In this document: positions 60,062 to 64,000 of the stretch, one piece after another
Layout: every line of letters begins with the position of its first letter
How positions within the stretch are numbered: position 1 is the stretch's first letter
Source: DASWIP01 sp036397635
GTDB taxonomy: Bacteria > Actinomycetota > AC-67
Reading direction: 5' to 3'
Assembly (NCBI GenBank): GCA_036397635.1
Contig: DASWIP010000128.1
Location: 1-64,000 of the forward strand
Length of the DNA: 64,000 bases
Translations under genes and position numbers: made by a program
The notes under the pieces: model-generated
What the model was told of the DNA's origin: nothing
What the model saw: only the letters and a program-made list of their open reading frames with translations
Database searches by the model: none

Positions 60062-62763
60062 GCGTCCAAGCGCCCGAGCGTCCGCTGCCGCAGGTCGACC
60101 AAGAGCCGGCGCCGCCGGCGCGCCCGGCGCTGCGACCGGTGTTCGCCGGAGCGCTCGCGTCGGCGGCGGCCGCGTGGATGGCCGGCGGCTTGTTCCGCGG
60201 CGTCGCACCGCGCGCGATCGCGCTCGGCGGTGTGCTGCTCGGCGCGGGGCTGATCGTATGGTCGACGCGGACGCGCAGGCCCACGGTCGTGCAGTACCTG
60301 GTGCTGCCGGCGGCGATCGTCGGCGGCGCGCTGCTCGTGCTGCCCGAAACCGGCGAGGGAAGCGCGAACATCATCAGCCTGGTCGCCGAGGCGTTGCGCG
60401 CCGGCGGCCTCCGGCAGCCGCCGGTGGCCTTCGACCCGGGATGGCGGTTCCTGCTGTTCGCGCTCGCGGCTGTGCTGGCGGCAGCATCCGGGTCGGTCGC
60501 GTGGTCGCTGGACCGGCCGAAGCTCGCCGCGCTGGTGCCGCTGCCGGTGATCTTCGGCGCGGCGGTGCTACAGCCCGAGGGCAGCGCTGTCGCCTCCAGC
60601 GCCGTCGCGATCGCGCTCATGCTGGGCGCGCTCGCCGTCGCGTACGGCTCGGAGCTGGCGGGGAGCGCCGATGCCGGTGCGCGCTTCGAGACGCGTCGCC
60701 TCGGACGCGGCGCGGCGCTGGTCGCCGCGTTGGTGGTCGCGCTGGTCGCCCTGGATCGCGCGAGCGTGCTGTTCCCCGACGTCGAGCTGGATCGTGTGGT
60801 GCCGGCCCAGCGGCCGCCGTCGGGCGCGAGCGTCGGCGCGGACCGGGTTCTGTTCACCGTCACCGCCGGCACGCCCGGCCCCTGGCGCCTCGGCGTGCTC
60901 GACGTCTACGACGGCTCGGGCTGGCTGCTGCCGCCGTTCGATCCCGCGCGCCAGCGGCGGGTGCGCGGCCAGATCGCGGGCGCGCCGGACGCCGACGAGC
61001 TGGTGACCGCGCGCTTCACGGTCGGCGATCTCCCCGGACACGCCATCCCGGGCCTGGCGAACCCGTCGGCGCTGCAGACCGATGCGACCGTCGAGCTGGA
61101 TCCACGCACGAGCGTGCTGCGTCTGCCCGAGCAGCGCGCCGAGCCCGGCCTGACCTACACGATCACCGCGCCGGCGCCGCCGGGCGGGCGGGCGCTCGCC
61201 GCCGCCGGACCGCCGCCCAACGACCTAGCTGAGTTCCTCGGGGCGCCCTCGCCGCCGAACGAGGTGGTCGCGCTGCTCGCCGATGCACCCGAGAACCCCT
61301 GGGACCGACTGGTGTTCGCGCGCGCCGCGCTGTTCGAGCAGGTCGTCGCGGCCGGTGCGGGGCAGCCTGTCGACGTGCTGCCTGCGCGCGTCGCCGAGCT
61401 GCTCGGAGGTGAGGAGGCGACGCCGTTCGAGATCACCGCCGCCGAGGCGCTGCTCGCGCGCTGGGCAGGGGTGCCTTCGCGGATCGGCTACGGGTTCTAC
61501 GCCGGCGACCCGCTGGAGCCCGGCGTGTTCGAGGTGCACCCGCGGCACGGCGCGACCTGGCTGGAGGTGTTCTTCGACGGGCACGGCTGGGTGCCCGTCG
61601 TCGGTGTGCCGCCGCGCGCGCGGTCGAGCCTGAGCCCCGACGAGCAGCAGGAGAACCCGAACGTGCTGCCGACCGAGGAGCTTGCGTTGATCGTGCACGT
61701 GCCCGTGCTGCGCGAGACGCAACTGTTGCTGTTCGTCACGGTGCGGTGGTGGCTGGCGCGCGCGCTGCCGGTCGCGGCCGGCGCGCTGCTCGTCTGGTGG
61801 CTGTTGCCCGGGGTGGTGAAGGTCATGCGTCGAGTGCGACGCCGACGCTGGGCCGTGAGCGAGGGCTTCGTCGCGCGCATCCTTGTCGCCTACGCCGACC
61901 TGCGTGACACCGTGACCGATCTCGGCGTGCGCGGTCGGACGCTTACGCCGCTGCGGTTCCTCGAGGTCGTCGAGCCCGACGCCGAACACACCGAGCTTGC
62001 GTGGCTGGTGACGCGCGCGCTCTGGGGTGACCTCGGGCGCGACCTGGGCGCCGAGGACGTCGAGCGCGCCGAGGAGATGGCGCGCTCGGTGACGCGGCGG
62101 ATCCGCCGCGCGCAGCCCGGCGGGATGCGGCTGCTCGCGTTCGGGTCGCGCGCGTCGCTGCGAGATCCGTACACGCGCGAGGCCCCGGCGCTGTGGCGCG
62201 CGCGTCGTGTCGCTCTGGTGGCGACCATGCTGGCGGTTTCGCTCGGCGCGTGCGCGCAAGCCGTCGTCGTGGCCGGCGGCGCGCCCGGCGAGCTGCCGCC
62301 GCGTCTGGTCCCCGAGCGACTCGGAGAGGTCGCGTTCCGTCGTGAGCCACTGGCCGAACGCGCCTACGAGCAGGCCGGCCAGAGTTCGCTCGTGCACGAA
62401 GGTCGCGTGTGGACGCTGCGGCGCGAGGGCGCCGTGGAGGCTTACGTGCAGATCGCATCGTTCGTCGGCGGCATCGACGCGCTCGATGACGAGGTGCGTG
62501 ACAAGGTGCTCGACTCGATCGGGACGGGCGGCTTTGAGCTGCAGCGACTCGGCGAGGAACGAGCCTGGATCCAGCAGCTCCCCGAGCAGCGGATGCTGCT
62601 GAGCTTCGGCGACGACGGGCGGTCGTTCACCCTGCTGGTCGCGCGGCGCACGTTCGCCGAGGCCGATGAGGTCTTCGGCGACCTGCTGCGTTACCAGCAT
62701 GGGGACCCGACCGGCGCGCGCGCGCCGGTCCCCGCGTACGATCCGAGGCGGGGAACCAGATGA
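60058..62763 (+). CDS. TgpA-like transglutaminase-fold membrane protein, triad not evident
   Basis: The 901-aa protein has several N-terminal membrane helices (DUF3488-like, about 25-255), an extracytoplasmic transglutaminase-like region, a membrane helix (about 565-588) and a cytoplasmic DUF4129-like tail. Where Cys, His and Asp are expected it reads EATPFEITAAEALLARWAGVPSRIGYG (about 453-480), HGATWLEVFFDGHGWVPVVGVPP (about 496-518): no Cys is present and the His-Ala-Trp and VDP motifs are altered, so it is probably not an active transglutaminase. At about 720-732 a second lipobox-like segment (LAVSLGACAQ) begins another exported domain of about 170 aa. It overlaps DUF58 and the lipoprotein gene by 4 nt. 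Confidence 0.8.
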   Translation: MSVQAPERPLPQVDQEPAPPARPALRPVFAGALASAAAAWMAGGLFRGVAPRAIALGGVLLGAGLIVWSTRTRRPTVVQYLVLPAAIVGGALLVLPETGEGSANIISLVAEALRAGGLRQPPVAFDPGWRFLLFALAAVLAAASGSVAWSLDRPKLAALVPLPVIFGAAVLQPEGSAVASSAVAIALMLGALAVAYGSELAGSADAGARFETRRLGRGAALVAALVVALVALDRASVLFPDVELDRVVPAQRPPSGASVGADRVLFTVTAGTPGPWRLGVLDVYDGSGWLLPPFDPARQRRVRGQIAGAPDADELVTARFTVGDLPGHAIPGLANPSALQTDATVELDPRTSVLRLPEQRAEPGLTYTITAPAPPGGRALAAAGPPPNDLAEFLGAPSPPNEVVALLADAPENPWDRLVFARAALFEQVVAAGAGQPVDVLPARVAELLGGEEATPFEITAAEALLARWAGVPSRIGYGFYAGDPLEPGVFEVHPRHGATWLEVFFDGHGWVPVVGVPPRARSSLSPDEQQENPNVLPTEELALIVHVPVLRETQLLLFVTVRWWLARALPVAAGALLVWWLLPGVVKVMRRVRRRRWAVSEGFVARILVAYADLRDTVTDLGVRGRTLTPLRFLEVVEPDAEHTELAWLVTRALWGDLGRDLGAEDVERAEEMARSVTRRIRRAQPGGMRLLAFGSRASLRDPYTREAPALWRARRVALVATMLAVSLGACAQAVVVAGGAPGELPPRLVPERLGEVAFRREPLAERAYEQAGQSSLVHEGRVWTLRREGAVEAYVQIASFVGGIDALDDEVRDKVLDSIGTGGFELQRLGEERAWIQQLPEQRMLLSFGDDGRSFTLLVARRTFAEADEVFGDLLRYQHGDPTGARAPVPAYDPRRGTR

Positions 62764-63749
62764 GGCTCCGTGGGATGGCGCTGCTCGCCGGCCTGGCGCT
62801 GGCGACCTCGGCGTGCGCCGGGCCGCGCGCGCCACTCGAGATCGACTCGAAGGGGATCCCGGTGGACATCGTGCTGGGCCGGCAAGACCAGCCGCCGTAC
62901 CCGCCGAACCTGAACCCCGGTCCCGCCGGGTTCCCCGGGTTCATCCAGCCGCCGATCCCGCGGCCGCAGCCGGGCATCCAGCCGCCGTCGCCGCCGCCGG
63001 CGGAGGCGTGCCCGCCCGCGAGCGGGCTCGACTCGCCGCTGCTGGCCGCGCGCCTGACCGCGCCGCTCCCGCCGGCGGAGGCGACCTACGCGTTCCGCAA
63101 CGAAGGCTCGTTCCAGGTCGGTGAGGGCGCGCCGAGCCAGTATCCGCCGATCACGCGGCGCACCGTGTCGAACGTGCGCGCGATCGCCGGCGAGGGCAAC
63201 TTCGAGTTCGACGTCTCGATCCGACTGCTCGACGACACGACCGTCACGACCTATCGCGTGCTCAACTCGGGGACGACGCCCGACCGGGGCGTGTTCATCG
63301 CGCGCATCGTGACCGAGCGCGACGAGGGTGCCGACGCGTTCGTGCCGACCACGCCGATCAAGCTGCTGCCGTTCCCCGCGCCCGACGATGGAACGAATAC
63401 CGAGGATGAGCGAGAGGCGATCCTCGGGAGTGAGTACCGCTCGAGCGGTACCGATCCGCTCACCCAGACCACGATGTTCCTGGAGGCGCGCATCGCGGCC
63501 GCGAAGGCGCGCGTCGATGCGTGCGGCGAGTGGGTGGACGGCTTCGAGGTCGAGGTATTGCGCGGCAGCATCGTCGGGCCGGCCAAGCAGATCAGCTTCA
63601 CCGGCCGGTACGTGGTCGCGCCGCAGTACGGCGGGATGATCGTCGAGGACCAGATCGACCTCTCGGGCTCCGAAGCGCTCGAGCAGCTGCGCTCGGCCAA
63701 CCGCGCGCGCATCAACCGCGTCCCGCTTCCCGCCGCTGAGCCTTCCTAG
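62760..63749 (+). CDS. putative lipoprotein of the MoxR operon
   Basis: The 329-aa product has a lipoprotein signal (MRLRGMALLAGLALATSAC-A), a Pro-rich tether (about 40-85, PPYPPNLNPGPAGFPGF and repeats of PPIPRPQPG) and a beta-rich body with no recognised motif. It starts within the TgpA-like gene (4-nt overlap), so it is part of the MoxR-DUF58-TgpA operon and probably works at the outer face of the membrane with them. Confidence 0.78.
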   Translation: MRLRGMALLAGLALATSACAGPRAPLEIDSKGIPVDIVLGRQDQPPYPPNLNPGPAGFPGFIQPPIPRPQPGIQPPSPPPAEACPPASGLDSPLLAARLTAPLPPAEATYAFRNEGSFQVGEGAPSQYPPITRRTVSNVRAIAGEGNFEFDVSIRLLDDTTVTTYRVLNSGTTPDRGVFIARIVTERDEGADAFVPTTPIKLLPFPAPDDGTNTEDEREAILGSEYRSSGTDPLTQTTMFLEARIAAAKARVDACGEWVDGFEVEVLRGSIVGPAKQISFTGRYVVAPQYGGMIVEDQIDLSGSEALEQLRSANRARINRVPLPAAEPS

Positions 63750-63754
63750 CCTTC

Positions 63755-64000
63755 CTAGTCGATACGGATGCGCCCGTCGGCACCGATCGGGAAGTGCGGG
63801 TTGTGCGCGACCTCCCAGAGGTGGCCATCCGGGTCGGCGAAGTAGCCCGAGTAGCCGCCCCAATCGGCGCGCTCCGCCGGCTTGATGATCGTCGCGCCGG
63901 CCTCCTGTGCCGCGAGCAGCGCCGCGTCCACCGCGTCCCCGCCCTCCACGTTGATCGCCAGGGTCACACCGCCGAAGCTGCCGCGCGCCGGATCACGGAT
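63755..64000 (-). CDS. VOC family protein (glyoxalase-like), partial
   Basis: The last 81 residues of a vicinal-oxygen-chelate protein are present, reading FGGVTLAINVEGGD, AGATIIKPAERADWGGYSGYF and ADPDGHLWEVAHNPHF, where the Glu of LWEVA is a typical metal ligand. The gene continues beyond the right edge. The TAG stop is at 63755-63757, convergent with and 5 nt from the lipoprotein gene. Confidence 0.85.
   Translation of the reverse strand: MRDPARGSFGGVTLAINVEGGDAVDAALLAAQEAGATIIKPAERADWGGYSGYFADPDGHLWEVAHNPHFPIGADGRIRID

Overview
The window is high-GC DNA with very tight packing: many 1-8 nt ATGA/GTGA overlaps, frequent GTG starts and several apparently leaderless promoters. Two LLM-class F420-type oxidoreductases, a KstR-like steroid regulator with its palindromic operators, FadA5/FadD19/FadD3-like steroid enzymes and LivHM fusion permeases point to an uncultured-type actinobacterium (Actinomycetota). 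No rRNA, tRNA or CRISPR array was seen.

Layout. (1) 0.2-4.3 kb, minus strand: alpha/beta hydrolase, unknown protein, secreted Cys-rich protein and a FadD3-like CoA ligase. (2) 4.3-7.3 kb, plus strand: an HTH-DUF433/DUF5615 toxin-antitoxin pair behind a leaderless promoter, then an ECF sigma factor coupled to a large membrane-anchored partner. (3) 7.4-18.9 kb, minus strand: a run of genes read from a FadE-like acyl-CoA dehydrogenase through a complete Liv-type ABC importer (SBP, LivHM, LivG, LivF), two accessory membrane/secreted proteins, a FadD19-like ligase, a nitronate-monooxygenase-type flavoprotein and an LLM oxidoreductase. (4) 19.0-24.2 kb, plus strand: KstR-like TetR regulator, FadA5-like thiolase, SDR, aldehyde dehydrogenase and LLM oxidoreductase. 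Three KstR-type boxes (10.94, 18.98 and 19.64 kb) tie regions 3 and 4 into one putative steroid side-chain/ring catabolism regulon.

(5) 24.2-28.6 kb: a type IV pilin-like gene and three M23 endopeptidase genes, the middle one frameshifted, with an intact IS3-family element (26419-27779, 4-bp target duplication) between the second and third. (6) 28.6-37.6 kb: a probable genomic island bounded by two ~98% identical direct copies of the 3' end of the DNA glycosylase gene fpg. It carries a tyrosine-recombinase-like gene, a frameshifted ERCC4 nuclease gene, a CX5R phosphatase-like gene, a 1228-aa secreted protein with a subtilase fold but no catalytic residues, another secreted protein and a 5'-truncated transposase. 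(7) 37.4-42 kb: intact fpg, a histidine kinase, a 43-aa ORF behind a structured leader, a very strong hairpin terminator and an Amt ammonium transporter.

(8) 42-52.5 kb, minus strand: a carbohydrate locus with a GntR/UTRA regulator at its head, followed by a glycosidase-like protein, ROK kinase, class I phosphomannose isomerase, orphan substrate-binding protein, hydrolase and GH78-type rhamnosidase. A perfect 14-bp palindrome lies between the regulator and the divergent next operon. (9) 52.5-57.8 kb, plus strand: a second LivHM permease overlapping a 1019-aa fusion of an MFS transporter with LivF- and LivG-type ATPases and no substrate-binding protein. (10) 57.8-63.7 kb: MoxR ATPase, DUF58 protein, a TgpA-like protein whose transglutaminase triad is not apparent, and a lipoprotein. 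A VOC-family gene runs off the right edge.

The strongest candidates for something undescribed are the MFS-LivF-LivG fusion, the Liv-type importer embedded in a KstR-type steroid regulon, and the fpg-flanked island with its pseudo-subtilase.
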